55,850 bases of DNA from Pseudomonadota bacterium (GCA_900299205.1 OMIW01000129.1:1-55850); one strand, 5' to 3'. Counted from the first letter of the stretch, positions 17,824 to 27,459 are shown. Notes: generated by a model not told the origin, from the sequence alone. Numbers and translations are program-made.

Positions 17824-20800
17824 TTATGACTGCCGATTATCAACCATCGATTTTGATGGTTTAGCCTCTGCCTCAACACTTCCGACGGCAACAGACTTGT
17901 GTCGAATCCCCTCCAGAAGGGACTCCGTAGTTTTATACAATACACTCATCGGGAGATTCTCAGAGCTGAGTTGTACCCACAAGGTGAGATTTCTCCCCAG
18001 ACGATAGGTCCGAGGCTTTGACTCCGCAAGATCGAGCAGAGCTGTGAGGTCAATGGGCGACCGCTGGGTCAACCACAATGCAAGCCGAGTCCCTGCTACC
18101 TCTGCCTTCGCGATAGCGAATCTTCGACACAGCCCCCGATACCTCATGATCTCGACAAGATGACACACCTCGTCAGATGGACAACCGAATCGGTCAGAAA
18201 GCTCTGCTAGGATATCATCTGCTTCGCTCGATTCTTCCACCATCGCAAGCCGCTGGTACATCAGAAGCCGCTCGGAAATATCGGGAATATATGGCTCTGG
18301 AATGCACGCATCGAGTGGTATTTTAACCTCGGGATCAATGCTCTCCTGGCCACCCTCAGGATCACCTTTGAGCTGAGCGACCGCCTCCCTCAATAGGTCG
18401 GTAAACATCTCGAAACCGACCGTATCAATCTTGCCTGACTGTTCTTTACCAAGGAGATTACCTGCTCCTCGCAATTCCAAGTCTCGCATTGCCAGAACAA
18501 AGCCTCCTCCCAGGCCCTCAAAAGACTGCAGTACCTGAAGCCGCTCTCGAGCCTGAGGCGGTAGCTTGCCACGTTGAGGCACAAGAAAGTAGGCATACGC
18601 CTGCCGAGCTCCACGGCCAACCCGTCCGCGAATCTGATAGAGTTGAGCCAAGCCGTACAAATGGGCATTATCAACAATAATCGTATTTGCGTTCGGGACA
18701 TCGAGCCCCGACTCAATAATGGTCGTCGTCACCAGGATATCAATCTGTCCCTCAAGGAACTTCTGCATTACGCGCTCGAGGACACTCTCCTGCATCTGCC
18801 CGTGAGCATGAAAAACTCTCGCCTTAGGAAAAAGTTCTTGAAGAAGCTTCGCCCGATTGCTGAGTGTCTCCACCCGATTATGGAGGAAAAAAACTTGCCC
18901 ACCCCGATTTAGTTCTCTATCTATCGCATCGCGGACCACCCCAGAATCATCATGAGCAACACAGGTTCGAATGGGTCGGCGGTCAACCGGTGGGGTTCGG
19001 AGGACGCTGACATCTCGTGCCCCGATCATCGCGAGATGTAGGGTACGAGGAATCGGGGTCGCGGTCATGGTCAGCGTATCCACTCCTGAAGCAACCTGGC
19101 GTAGCCGTTCCTTCTGCCGAACACCAAACCGCTGTTCCTCGTCAATCACGAGAAGGCCTAAATCATGAAAATGGATATCAGGCTCGAGCAGTCGATGGGT
19201 ACCAATTATGATGTCGATTTTTCCTGATGCGAGATCCTCGACGGTCTTCCTGTTTTGCGAATCGGAGTAAAAACGGCTCACCGCCCCGATAACAGCGGGA
19301 TATCCCAAGAAACGCTCCTCGAACGAGCGCCTATGTTGTTCGACAAGAATCGTTGTTGGGACCAGCACGGCCGTCTGTTTTGCATGCTGAAAGGATTTAA
19401 AGGCTGCCCGAATTGCCACTTCGGTTTTCCCGAATCCGACATCACCACAGATCAGCCGATCCATCGCTTTGTCGCTCGCCATATCATTCAGGGTCTCTCG
19501 AATCGCCTCTGATTGGTCGGGAGTTTCATCATAAGGAAATCCATCCGCGAACCTTTCATCCTCGGCTCCGATAAAATCAAAGTGCCAACCACGCTGAACG
19601 GTGCGTGTCGCGTACAATCTCAAAAGGTCGCCTGCCAGACTGATAGTAGCCTCACGAGCCTTTTGACGCGCCCTGAACCAACGCTTTGATCCGAGACGAT
19701 CGAGCTTCGGTCTGTGACCATCAGCACCAAGAAACCGCTGCACCTTTCCGATAAGCTGAATCGGAACAAAAAGGCGGCTGTCGGCATACTCTATCGCGAG
19801 AAAGTCCTCCACATGTCCCTCAACACTCCGCTGTTGAAGCCCTCGGTAAATACCAATTCCATAATCTCGATGCACTATGAAGTCATCCACCTGCAACTCA
19901 CGGAGTGAATGCATTATTCGACGATGTGAGACCGCCTTCATCTTTCGGCGACGCACCGACCTGTCGTGAAATATCTCATGCTCGCCAATTACTATCAGAC
20001 GCTCGTCGGGCATCTGTACACCCTCCGAGATAGTACCCTCCATAATTGCGATGACTGGGCCAGTCTCATCCCTGAGAAAATCTCTGAGGGGCCGGTGATC
20101 CACTAATGCTGTTACCTTCACAGTGGCAAGGATTGAGCTTAATCGTTCGGCTCTCGCGAGGGAGCCAACGACAAAAACTATCCGATATTTCTTCCGCTGC
20201 CATACTTGTACCGCTTTTTTGAGGGGGTTGAGTGCATTACCACTTCCGGCACTAGACTTAAGAGCGAGCTCGAGCTCGGTATTTCTCTCGGTTCTGTATA
20301 CTTTGCGTTCGATATCGTCTGCTCCGCGAACTGCCATGCCATTAAGATCCGCGAAGAATCCCCTCCGAAACCGACGACGGAGCTCCTCCGGCGATAGGTA
20401 CTGGTGGATTAGACGAGGGTGCAAAACTTTCTCGGACATCAGGAACTGAGTTCGCTCCTCTAACTTTTCCCAAAAAATATCCAGCGACTGCTCGCACCCT
20501 AATCTATCGTCAAAAAGAATGGGGGTATCTGGTCCAAGATAATCAGTGATCGTGACCATATCTTGATAAAAGAGTGATTGAAGAGATTCCATACCGGGAA
20601 AGGAGAGGTCCTCCCGAACAATATCCTCAAACTCACGAACAACCTTGCTTGGTAAATGAAGTTCACCACCCCGCTCTCGAATACGGGAGAGAATCAGCTC
20701 GGTATCAATCTGAGCATTAAGCGGTGCCACCCATTCAGAGACGGGGAGAATCTCAATCTGCGTAACATCTGAGATAGTCCTTTGCGTCTGAGGATCAAAA

Positions 20801-21360
20801 AGTCTTAAATTTACGACTTTGTCATTCTCAACGTACACCCGAGCAGGGTATTGCTCTGATGGAGAGAATATATCAATTACGAGGCCCCTGGTCGCATAGT
20901 CACCCACCGACTCGACAAGACTGGTTGGACGATAGCCTGCCCGTGCGACAAATTTCTCAAAATCCTCTCGTTCGAGATTTTCACCAACAGAGACTCGGCG
21001 GTACAGAGGCAGCAATCGCTCTGGTGGGTGAACGAGCTGGGCCACGACCTCAACACTTGCGACCCAAATTGTTCCCCGACCCTGCGCTGCCCCCAATAGC
21101 AACCCGAGCCGACTTGCCATGAGCTCCCGCTCCGGAGATACCCGCTCAAAGGGAAGGAGCTGCCAGGAGGGGAAGAGGCGCGCCCTATCTCCCCCGACAA
21201 AGAACTTTAACTCGTCGGCAAATTGCTCTGCCCGGCTATAATCAGGGCATACAACCAATGCAGACTGTTGATCGCTGAGATTCTGCGCAACCCACCAAGC
21301 TCGCGCTGGCCCTTGAAGCCCAAGACAACAGATCGGTTTTGTACTCACTCCTTCTCCCAC
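17824..21360 (-). CDS. mfd: Transcription-repair coupling factor
   Basis: Mfd displaces RNA polymerase stalled at DNA lesions and recruits UvrA for nucleotide excision repair. The 1178-residue protein has the UvrB-like N-terminal domains, the RNA-polymerase-interacting domain (DFIVHRDYGIGIYRG) and RecG-like translocase domains. These carry GDVGFGKTEVA (Walker A), DEEQRFG (motif II), TATPIPRTL (motif III), and the later VGRGARQAYAYFL region with the TRG relay. The C-terminal D7 domain (ISERLLMYQRL) follows. The start codon is a GTG with purine-rich sequence just upstream. It is divergent from pilT across about 200 nt. Confidence 0.96.
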   Translation of the reverse strand: MGEGVSTKPICCLGLQGPARAWWVAQNLSDQQSALVVCPDYSRAEQFADELKFFVGGDRARLFPSWQLLPFERVSPERELMASRLGLLLGAAQGRGTIWVASVEVVAQLVHPPERLLPLYRRVSVGENLEREDFEKFVARAGYRPTSLVESVGDYATRGLVIDIFSPSEQYPARVYVENDKVVNLRLFDPQTQRTISDVTQIEILPVSEWVAPLNAQIDTELILSRIRERGGELHLPSKVVREFEDIVREDLSFPGMESLQSLFYQDMVTITDYLGPDTPILFDDRLGCEQSLDIFWEKLEERTQFLMSEKVLHPRLIHQYLSPEELRRRFRRGFFADLNGMAVRGADDIERKVYRTERNTELELALKSSAGSGNALNPLKKAVQVWQRKKYRIVFVVGSLARAERLSSILATVKVTALVDHRPLRDFLRDETGPVIAIMEGTISEGVQMPDERLIVIGEHEIFHDRSVRRRKMKAVSHRRIMHSLRELQVDDFIVHRDYGIGIYRGLQQRSVEGHVEDFLAIEYADSRLFVPIQLIGKVQRFLGADGHRPKLDRLGSKRWFRARQKAREATISLAGDLLRLYATRTVQRGWHFDFIGAEDERFADGFPYDETPDQSEAIRETLNDMASDKAMDRLICGDVGFGKTEVAIRAAFKSFQHAKQTAVLVPTTILVEQHRRSFEERFLGYPAVIGAVSRFYSDSQNRKTVEDLASGKIDIIIGTHRLLEPDIHFHDLGLLVIDEEQRFGVRQKERLRQVASGVDTLTMTATPIPRTLHLAMIGARDVSVLRTPPVDRRPIRTCVAHDDSGVVRDAIDRELNRGGQVFFLHNRVETLSNRAKLLQELFPKARVFHAHGQMQESVLERVMQKFLEGQIDILVTTTIIESGLDVPNANTIIVDNAHLYGLAQLYQIRGRVGRGARQAYAYFLVPQRGKLPPQARERLQVLQSFEGLGGGFVLAMRDLELRGAGNLLGKEQSGKIDTVGFEMFTDLLREAVAQLKGDPEGGQESIDPEVKIPLDACIPEPYIPDISERLLMYQRLAMVEESSEADDILAELSDRFGCPSDEVCHLVEIMRYRGLCRRFAIAKAEVAGTRLALWLTQRSPIDLTALLDLAESKPRTYRLGRNLTLWVQLSSENLPMSVLYKTTESLLEGIRHKSVAVGSVEAEAKPSKSMVDNRQS

Positions 21361-21460
21361 CCCTTCTCAATCAAAAGGTCGTAACCTTTTCCCCAGTCAA
21401 GCACTAATGCATACTAGCGTTTTATTTAATCAAACAAAAGAGAATCTAACAAGGAGCGCG

Positions 21461-21571
21461 ATGGACACCAAGCTCATGAACAAAACTGCATCTACCGATA
21501 AGCAAAAGGCTATCAGGTACATTACATCATCCCCGTCCATCCCTTTCTCTCGACTCTATGGACATCACTGA
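21461..21571 (+). CDS. Possible 36-codon upstream ORF overlapping the pilT start
   Basis: An ATG at 21461 has AAGGAG 4 nt upstream and opens a 36-residue frame (MDTKLMNKTASTDKQK then a short tail) ending at TGA 21569-21571. It overlaps the pilT start by 14 nt in another frame. The pilT ATG itself has no SD and a pyrimidine-rich run before it, so translation of this leader could bring ribosomes to pilT. The peptide resembles nothing I know. It is a candidate, not an established gene. Confidence 0.35.
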   Translation: MDTKLMNKTASTDKQKAIRYITSSPSIPFSRLYGHH

Positions 21572-22619
21572 ATTACTCATCTTCACCTGCGAGCAGCAGG
21601 CCTCTGACCTTCACATCAGCGCGGGAGAGCCTCCGATGATTCGGCTGGATGGGGATATCAAAAAAATCAAGGCCGATCCCCTCACTCCCGAGCAATGTCA
21701 GACCATGTTGTACGACATCATGAACGACCAGCAACGGAATCATTTCGAGGAGCACAGTGACATCGATTTTTCTTTGGCGATGGGAAATATCGCCCGATTT
21801 CGGGCTAATATCTTTCGTCAACAAAGGGGGTTGGGGGCAGTTTTCAGGAAAATACCCGCCACAGTTCTGACACTTAATCAACTGGGGTTGCCCCCCGTCT
21901 TGGCAGAGCTCTGTCGAAAAGAAAAGGGGCTAATTCTTGTTACCGGGCCGACCGGTTCGGGAAAATCAACGACCCTCGCCGCCATGGTTGATTTTATCAA
22001 TTCAGAGAAAGAGGGCCATATCCTGACGGTTGAAGATCCTATCGAATTCGTCCACCAGTCGAAAAAATGTATCGTAAATCAGCGAGAAATTGGTGGGCAT
22101 ACTAAGTCATTTGCTCAGGCGCTGAGGGCTGCTCTGCGAGAGGACCCCGACATCATCCTCGTTGGTGAAATGAGGGACCTAGAGACAATACAGCTAGCCC
22201 TCACAGCCGCAGAGACGGGCCACTTGGTTTTTGGAACCCTTCATACCTCTAGTGCCCCTAAAACAGTGGACCGCATCATAGATGTTTTCCCACCGAATCA
22301 ACAGGCACAGGTTCGAGCCATGTTTTCTGAGTCGATTCAGGCCGTAGTGACGCAAAGCCTCTGCAAGAAGGTAGGCGGAGGAAGGATTGCCGCGCTTGAA
22401 ATTCTGATCGGAACTGCCGCTGTTCGTAATCTTATTCGAGAGGGGAAGGTGCATCAGATACCGAGCACCATGCAGACCTCGCAGGGAGTAGGCATGCAGA
22501 CGATGGATATGGCATTACGAGACCTTTTTCAGAAGGGCCAGATTACCAGAGGAACGGCAGTGGACAAGTCCGGCAATCCAGAGCTCATCAAGGACGGCGA
22601 GATGGGGAGGCGACGGTAA
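21558..22619 (+). CDS. pilT: Type IV pilus retraction ATPase PilT
   Basis: PilT is the hexameric motor that depolymerises type IV pili for twitching. The 353-residue protein has a PAS-like N-terminal domain with ASDLHIS, Walker A GPTGSGKST (130-138), an Asp box (VEDPIEFVH), the Walker B region (ALREDPDIILVGEMRD), a His box (TGHLVFGTLHT) and the PilT-specific AVRNLIREGKVHQI near the C-terminus. A pilU paralogue follows after 16 nt, as in many twitching bacteria. pilB and pilC are about 7.5 kb away, with an unrelated stretch between. Confidence 0.95.
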   Translation: MDITELLIFTCEQQASDLHISAGEPPMIRLDGDIKKIKADPLTPEQCQTMLYDIMNDQQRNHFEEHSDIDFSLAMGNIARFRANIFRQQRGLGAVFRKIPATVLTLNQLGLPPVLAELCRKEKGLILVTGPTGSGKSTTLAAMVDFINSEKEGHILTVEDPIEFVHQSKKCIVNQREIGGHTKSFAQALRAALREDPDIILVGEMRDLETIQLALTAAETGHLVFGTLHTSSAPKTVDRIIDVFPPNQQAQVRAMFSESIQAVVTQSLCKKVGGGRIAALEILIGTAAVRNLIREGKVHQIPSTMQTSQGVGMQTMDMALRDLFQKGQITRGTAVDKSGNPELIKDGEMGRRR

Positions 22620-22635
22620 TAGGGGAGTGCAGCTG

Positions 22636-23817
22636 ATGGGCGCGGAGTTTCTCGAGCAGATTCTTTCAAGGATGGTAACTTCTGGAGCATCAGACCTTTA
22701 CCTAAGCGTGGCCAGTCCGCCCGTCTACCGGATTGCGGGGACGACAAAGACATTTGAGGATAAAGCGCTCTCCTCTGATGATACCGAGCTTCTTGCCAGA
22801 GAAATAATCCCAGAACATCAAAGAGAACTTTTTCTCGCTCAAATGGAGTTAAACATTCCCGTGCACCGCGCTGGAATCGGTCGCTTTCGAGTAAACCTTT
22901 TACGGCAGAGAAATACGACCGCCCTCGTAATTCGACACATCAACTCAGAAATACCCTCCTTCGACAAGCTCGCTCTGCCACCCATTCTTGAGAGAATTTC
23001 GTTGTCCCAACGGGGACTTGTTCTCATAGTAGGAGCGACCGGATCGGGAAAATCGACGACTCTAGCGGCGATGATTCACCACAGGAATCTGACCTCATCT
23101 GGGCACATCATCACCATTGAGGATCCGATAGAATTTATCCATGAGCATCGGCGATCCATCGTTACCCAGCGAGAGGTAGGGATCGACACTTTGAGTGTTG
23201 AGAGCGCTTTAAAAAACTGCCTTCGTCAAGCACCCGATGTGATTGTTGTCGGTGAAATCAGAACTCTTGAAGCAATGGAGGCTGCTCTCACCTTTGCAGA
23301 GACAGGCCATCTTTGCCTCGCTACCCTTCACAGCACAAATACGAACCAGGCAATGGAGCGAGTTATTAGCTTTTTTCCTCCGGAGCGACACCGTCAAATA
23401 TATCTTCAACTAAGCCTTAACCTGCGAGCAGTAATCAGTCAGAGACTTGTAATGACGGACACTGAAATAAGAAGTCCAGCCGTTGAGATACTTCTTGATT
23501 CTCCCCGAGTGAAGGACCTAATTTTAAAAGGGGAAATATACGAACTTAAGGAAGCTATGGAAAAGGGAGAGCTCCTCGGAATGCAGACGTTCGATCATGC
23601 TCTCTTCAATCTTTATGCTAACGGAACAATCTCTCTTGATGAGGCTCTCAGAAATGCGGACAGCGCCAACAATGTCCGTCTTCGAGCGAAGCTTTCCGAG
23701 GATCAGAAACTCACCGGCAATCAATCTGATGAGTGCCATAGTTCATCGAGACGCTCGTCAGAGATGGTTGATACCACCCCGAAAGCGGACAAGGTAAAAT
23801 TCAAACTGGAGAGATAG
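22636..23817 (+). CDS. pilU: PilT-dependent accessory retraction ATPase PilU
   Basis: This second PilT-family ATPase (393 residues) has ASDLYLS, Walker A GATGSGKST, IEDPIEFIH, CLRQAPDVIVVGEIR and TGHLCLATLH. The C-terminal AIRNLIRE-like motif is replaced by PRVKDLILKGEIYELKEAM, as in PilU. PilU works with PilT to strengthen retraction. The ATG at 22636 is favoured by GGGGAG 8 nt upstream; a GTG at 22627 is in frame. The tail beyond residue 345 is polar and Ser/Asp-rich. It converges with the heme oxygenase gene across only 6 nt. Confidence 0.88.
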   Translation: MGAEFLEQILSRMVTSGASDLYLSVASPPVYRIAGTTKTFEDKALSSDDTELLAREIIPEHQRELFLAQMELNIPVHRAGIGRFRVNLLRQRNTTALVIRHINSEIPSFDKLALPPILERISLSQRGLVLIVGATGSGKSTTLAAMIHHRNLTSSGHIITIEDPIEFIHEHRRSIVTQREVGIDTLSVESALKNCLRQAPDVIVVGEIRTLEAMEAALTFAETGHLCLATLHSTNTNQAMERVISFFPPERHRQIYLQLSLNLRAVISQRLVMTDTEIRSPAVEILLDSPRVKDLILKGEIYELKEAMEKGELLGMQTFDHALFNLYANGTISLDEALRNADSANNVRLRAKLSEDQKLTGNQSDECHSSSRRSSEMVDTTPKADKVKFKLER

Positions 23818-23823
23818 GATCGC

Positions 23824-24423
23824 TTAAACTAGGACACCCGTTGTGAATGCTCCGTCGCTCTGGAGCAGAGTCTGGAAGCATTTGAGATGCCATTGAAAGG
23901 AGTCCTTCGCCGCCAATGTTAGCCGTGAAACATCGGCGGGAGCGACCATCTCCTCGCACATTGAGCAAAAGTCAGACCATTCAGCCTTAGTGCGACGGCC
24001 ACTTCCAGAGAAGTACGAGTACCCCATTCCATTGCTAAATTTAAAGTGCTTCTCGAGGTGGCCCGATAAATAGATACCTCCCAGACGGGACCCCTCAGAT
24101 ACATACAACATTCCAATCCATGCTAATTCAGTACTCAGTGACGGGGGTGGTGGTACAATCGGAACGGAAAGAGACACAACTCCTAATGAAGAGAGGTACT
24201 CTCGATCCTTATCGAGTGCCGGCGTCCGCCGACGCATGTCAGCAAATGTACGAAGGCGTTCTGATGGGCATTCAGGGATACTTTCCTCAACTCTTGTATG
24301 CATAACACTGAGTAACTCAAGAATAGTTCGGTATTGGCTCAGATTCAGATCTTTGCGCATAAGCGGAAATACTCTCTCGGTGTCTAGATGCAACGACTGT
24401 GTCTCTCGCCGCAACGTCATCAT
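23824..24423 (-). CDS. Biliverdin-producing heme oxygenase, BphO type
   Basis: Heme oxygenases open heme to biliverdin, CO and iron. The N-terminal MMTLRRETQSLHLDTE contains the likely proximal heme ligand (His12 from the start used), and the later WIGMLYVSEGSRLGG block is typical of the bacterial BphO branch, usually linked to bacteriophytochromes. Length is about 199 residues. The start was set at ATG 24423, with AAGGGG upstream; the frame remains open to a TTG at 24477. No phytochrome gene is present, so chromophore supply is not supported by context; iron release from heme is the other option. It diverges from the UvrA-like gene. Confidence 0.8.
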   Translation of the reverse strand: MMTLRRETQSLHLDTERVFPLMRKDLNLSQYRTILELLSVMHTRVEESIPECPSERLRTFADMRRRTPALDKDREYLSSLGVVSLSVPIVPPPPSLSTELAWIGMLYVSEGSRLGGIYLSGHLEKHFKFSNGMGYSYFSGSGRRTKAEWSDFCSMCEEMVAPADVSRLTLAAKDSFQWHLKCFQTLLQSDGAFTTGVLV

Positions 24424-24558
24424 TACCCCTTCGCCATCCTTTTCCTCGAACACTCGCCCCTCCGTGATTAATTTCAAGAGCTGATATCGATTGTCAACTT
24501 TTCAATCGGCTTGTACCCTTACTAACGTCACCCTCATAAAAAAGGCTCTGAATTCCCC

Positions 24559-26466
24559 GTGAAATTATCTCTCCGTCAGCCCGACCCGACAATCATCTCC
24601 TTCTGTACTCCAGCGGGCAAGCAAGGGGTTATTAGCATCCCACGGCATGGGCTCATCGCATTGCCGATATCACCCCTTACCCGAAGTATTTTTCGCTCCA
24701 TCGTCGCTGAGACCCGATCAAGAGCGGAGCTTGATGCTGAATCATTCGTCCTTCGGAGAACAGGAAGCATTCTCTCCTCTGCCCCTCCTCCGTCAATTGT
24801 GATCAGTCTGCACGGCTTCTCTCAAGCACGGCAATCCCTCGCTGAGATGCTCAACCTCCTCGATTTCTTGACAGAGCAAGGACGCCTCCAAGGAGCACGC
24901 TGTCCAGATTGTGATCTAAAAGCTGAGGCAACATCGTCCGACAACCTTGCTGACGTAGTTTTAAATATTGTCCAGGGAACGCCCGCGATTATCTCAATCT
25001 CACCGAGCCTTTCACCAGATGAATTTTGCCGAATCTTTTCCCACCTGATCGTTGACGATCACCGATGGGATGTATTCGATATCCCCAACGGTTTGCTAGC
25101 CGCTGCCCGTTCAGTTTCCGGCATTATATTTCAGGGCTTAATGACTGAGGATAAAATTCCTCTTCTTAGAAACCTGATATCGAAACACAGCCAGCTATTA
25201 GCGGCCCCTATTGAGATTCGACAAACTAACGAGCCTTACACACTTTCACGATTTTTGGGGATTTTGCCCACCTGCCCCTCATGTGGCCGCTCCACTCCGC
25301 CGATTTCGTCTTCCTCTATTCTCGACACCCTTCATTCAACAAACGAAACAGCGCTTAATCAACCACTTTCATGGTATCCAAGCATTCAACATTTTCTGCA
25401 TAATCCCCCATCGTCAATACCCAAGACATCGCTACCCCCATCTATTGCGGATCGGATTGGTAGTTTCCCAGTAGGTTCCTCGCTGACAACTCGGGTGGCT
25501 GATATGCCCCTCGAAGAACGGTTGGCCCTTCGATTCCAAACCACTCCGCATCTTGCCGAGGGGCTACTCCTCATTGAACTTCCGTCCTATGGCCTGACCG
25601 AAACCCAAGCTCTATCGCTTCAGGAGTGGATTACCCATCAGAAGGAATACTATCTTGGTGTCATTACGCTCGGAGGTTCGGAGGTGCTTTCGACAATAGC
25701 CGATGCCGGACCGAATATGACAATCCTTGAGGAACAGCCGCAACGAGCCCACCCTGCACCTCGTCGCCCTCCACCCGCTCCAACTCTGCCAACTACTCCT
25801 CCGAATAAGGCGACTGAACTCGACCTTGCGCATTACCTTTGCGACCGGCAACCATCTCGAAATCCTTTTCTCTGCGCACTCCCTCTCTTCAAACGGTTGA
25901 CAGCCCTTTACGCGAAACTAACCGCGGCCAAGGTTCTGGGTATATCCTCTAGTTGTCTCTCGCTCTTTGGACAACGCTCACTGCGCTGCGATGAGTGTGG
26001 AGGCCAAGGACGGGCAGAGTCCAAAACTATTCTTCTCCCCTGCAATATCTGCCTCGGCTCAAGATATCAATCATCCGTAAATCAACTTGTTTATCGAGGA
26101 CTTCCTTTCACCGCACTCTTTAATCATTCCGCAGATTCGCTTTTGCCAATATTTGAGAACATCCTTCCTGTTCAGCACGATCTCACGGCTCTTTCATTAG
26201 CAGGCTTGGGAGGAATTGCCTTGGGAACGAGCGAAGATACGATGACGATTGAAGACCGTTGTCGATTTGCCCTCATGGTATGCCTCAGTAATCAAAAAGG
26301 GGGAAGAATCTCGATTCGTGGGATGGCAGGGATTTTTTCGGATGAAGAGCGAACCTCCCTTGAGCTATGCTTTCAATGGTTCGCCCAAAGGGGGGGGGTA
26401 TCTTTAACGGTGGATGGGGTGTTAACCGACTTATCCACTGGTCGCGGTGCCTGTCTTTTCGGATGA
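24559..26466 (+). CDS. Degenerate UvrA-like protein lacking ATPase motifs
   Basis: This 635-residue protein follows the plan of UvrA (about 940 residues), the damage-sensing ABC ATPase of excision repair, at low identity. Retained are CPDC (115-118) and CPSC (239-242), matching the first zinc module, and CDECGGQGR (477-485) with LPCNICLGSRY (493-503), matching the last. Also kept are RQPSRNPF (430-437, as in the NPAT linker) and FENILPV with LAGLGGIALG (548-556). Lost are Walker A in module 1 (PISPLTRSI at 36-44 in its place) and the whole second Walker A region, replaced by a Pro-rich linker (394-416). The LSGGE signature reads MTIED and Walker B reads LLLIELPSYGL (336-345). The frame is intact, so it is probably a functional non-ATPase. 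The start is a GTG without SD. A G9 tract (26390-26398) lies near the 3' end. Confidence 0.7.
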   Translation: MKLSLRQPDPTIISFCTPAGKQGVISIPRHGLIALPISPLTRSIFRSIVAETRSRAELDAESFVLRRTGSILSSAPPPSIVISLHGFSQARQSLAEMLNLLDFLTEQGRLQGARCPDCDLKAEATSSDNLADVVLNIVQGTPAIISISPSLSPDEFCRIFSHLIVDDHRWDVFDIPNGLLAAARSVSGIIFQGLMTEDKIPLLRNLISKHSQLLAAPIEIRQTNEPYTLSRFLGILPTCPSCGRSTPPISSSSILDTLHSTNETALNQPLSWYPSIQHFLHNPPSSIPKTSLPPSIADRIGSFPVGSSLTTRVADMPLEERLALRFQTTPHLAEGLLLIELPSYGLTETQALSLQEWITHQKEYYLGVITLGGSEVLSTIADAGPNMTILEEQPQRAHPAPRRPPPAPTLPTTPPNKATELDLAHYLCDRQPSRNPFLCALPLFKRLTALYAKLTAAKVLGISSSCLSLFGQRSLRCDECGGQGRAESKTILLPCNICLGSRYQSSVNQLVYRGLPFTALFNHSADSLLPIFENILPVQHDLTALSLAGLGGIALGTSEDTMTIEDRCRFALMVCLSNQKGGRISIRGMAGIFSDEERTSLELCFQWFAQRGGVSLTVDGVLTDLSTGRGACLFG

Positions 26467-26584
26467 TTCTTCGCCCCCCAAATATTACGCTGCGATGAGA
26501 ACAGCGAGATCATCGTTACTCATCTTAATATTCCACTCTTGCTGCGTTTAAAAAATAATTGCTCTGTTATCCCAAAAATCCCCC

Positions 26585-27268
26585 ATGGTCAGAAAAAAAA
26601 TTCTCCTCCCTCTCCTTAATATTTGTTTCGTCGGTCAAATATCATCTGCTGATGATAACCTTATCATTTTCCCTCAGAGGGTCGGGGAAATATCTGCGCA
26701 GCTTGGTGAGGATAAGCTCGCGACTATTTACGGCAAGAATAATTTGACGCGAGAAATCTTGCTTGAGGATGATGGCCGATCTCGGTGTGCTACCATCCTT
26801 TTTAGAGGCACCCAACGAGAACTCAGTATCTTCTGGAGAGATGATTCCTCTGACTATGACTCAACTCCCCCGTCGCAGGCTCAGGAAAAGTGTGCGGCGA
26901 ATGGGCACTATCGTAAACCGGAGAGGATTGATATCACCCTAGGCGCCGATCGAAAGCCGTCCGCTTGGAGGACGGTGGAGGGAGTCTTTGTGGGTATCTC
27001 CCTTCTGTCGCTCGAAAAGATAAATGGGGCACCAGTAGAATTCGAGGTAAGTGAAAGCTGCGGAAATGGGGGAATTTTAAGCTGGAGGGGAGGATCTCTG
27101 GAGAAGTCGCACAAGCTTTTCTCAGACTCCAGAATTTCATTTAATCCGGAGGATGTAGAGGTGGCACGAAAGAGGGATGTCGTTTCGTCAACGGACCTCT
27201 CAGATTCAGTCAAGTCGGGTATGTTTCTCGATCGAATCAGCTTTTACCTCTTACCCGCAACAGAATAA
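26585..27268 (+). CDS. Secreted protein of unknown function
   Basis: The 227-residue protein has a signal peptide (basic start, hydrophobic core, likely cut after ISSA near residue 22), so it is exported. The central part, EGVFVGISLLSLEKINGAPVEF followed by a tryptophan/glycine-rich GGILSWRGGSL, resembles a conserved domain of unknown function seen in other secreted proteins; this is a weak recognition. There are three cysteines after cleavage. The ATG at 26585 has no SD and a C-run before it. It follows the UvrA-like gene after 118 nt and may share its transcript. Confidence 0.6.
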   Translation: MVRKKILLPLLNICFVGQISSADDNLIIFPQRVGEISAQLGEDKLATIYGKNNLTREILLEDDGRSRCATILFRGTQRELSIFWRDDSSDYDSTPPSQAQEKCAANGHYRKPERIDITLGADRKPSAWRTVEGVFVGISLLSLEKINGAPVEFEVSESCGNGGILSWRGGSLEKSHKLFSDSRISFNPEDVEVARKRDVVSSTDLSDSVKSGMFLDRISFYLLPATE

Positions 27269-27459
27269 GGAGAAGCCCATACGAAAGGGGTCAAACCCCA
27301 CGACTCCGAGAACAGGGCAGCAATCGCAGGAGTTACTCGACAGTCTCGGGGAGCATGATTGTATGGCAATAGTCGCCAGCGAGGGCTACCCTATCCACCG
27401 ACTTGTCCACTGAGAAGGGATGCCCATACTTCTGGTGGTGGTCATATCGATAGATCAGG

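Noticed and set aside
26425-26445. TTATCCAC-like DnaA box in the UvrA-like gene, with a similar sequence near 27400
   Set aside because: Only two imperfect, distant matches; the first is coding.
24559-26466. Second reading of the UvrA-like gene as a type II secretion/PilB-like ATPase with zinc motifs
   Set aside because: No Walker A or secretion-ATPase boxes are present and the spacing of blocks follows UvrA instead.
27177-27413. 78-codon ORF between the secreted gene and the small membrane gene
   Set aside because: It overlaps the secreted protein gene out of frame and has no ribosome binding site.
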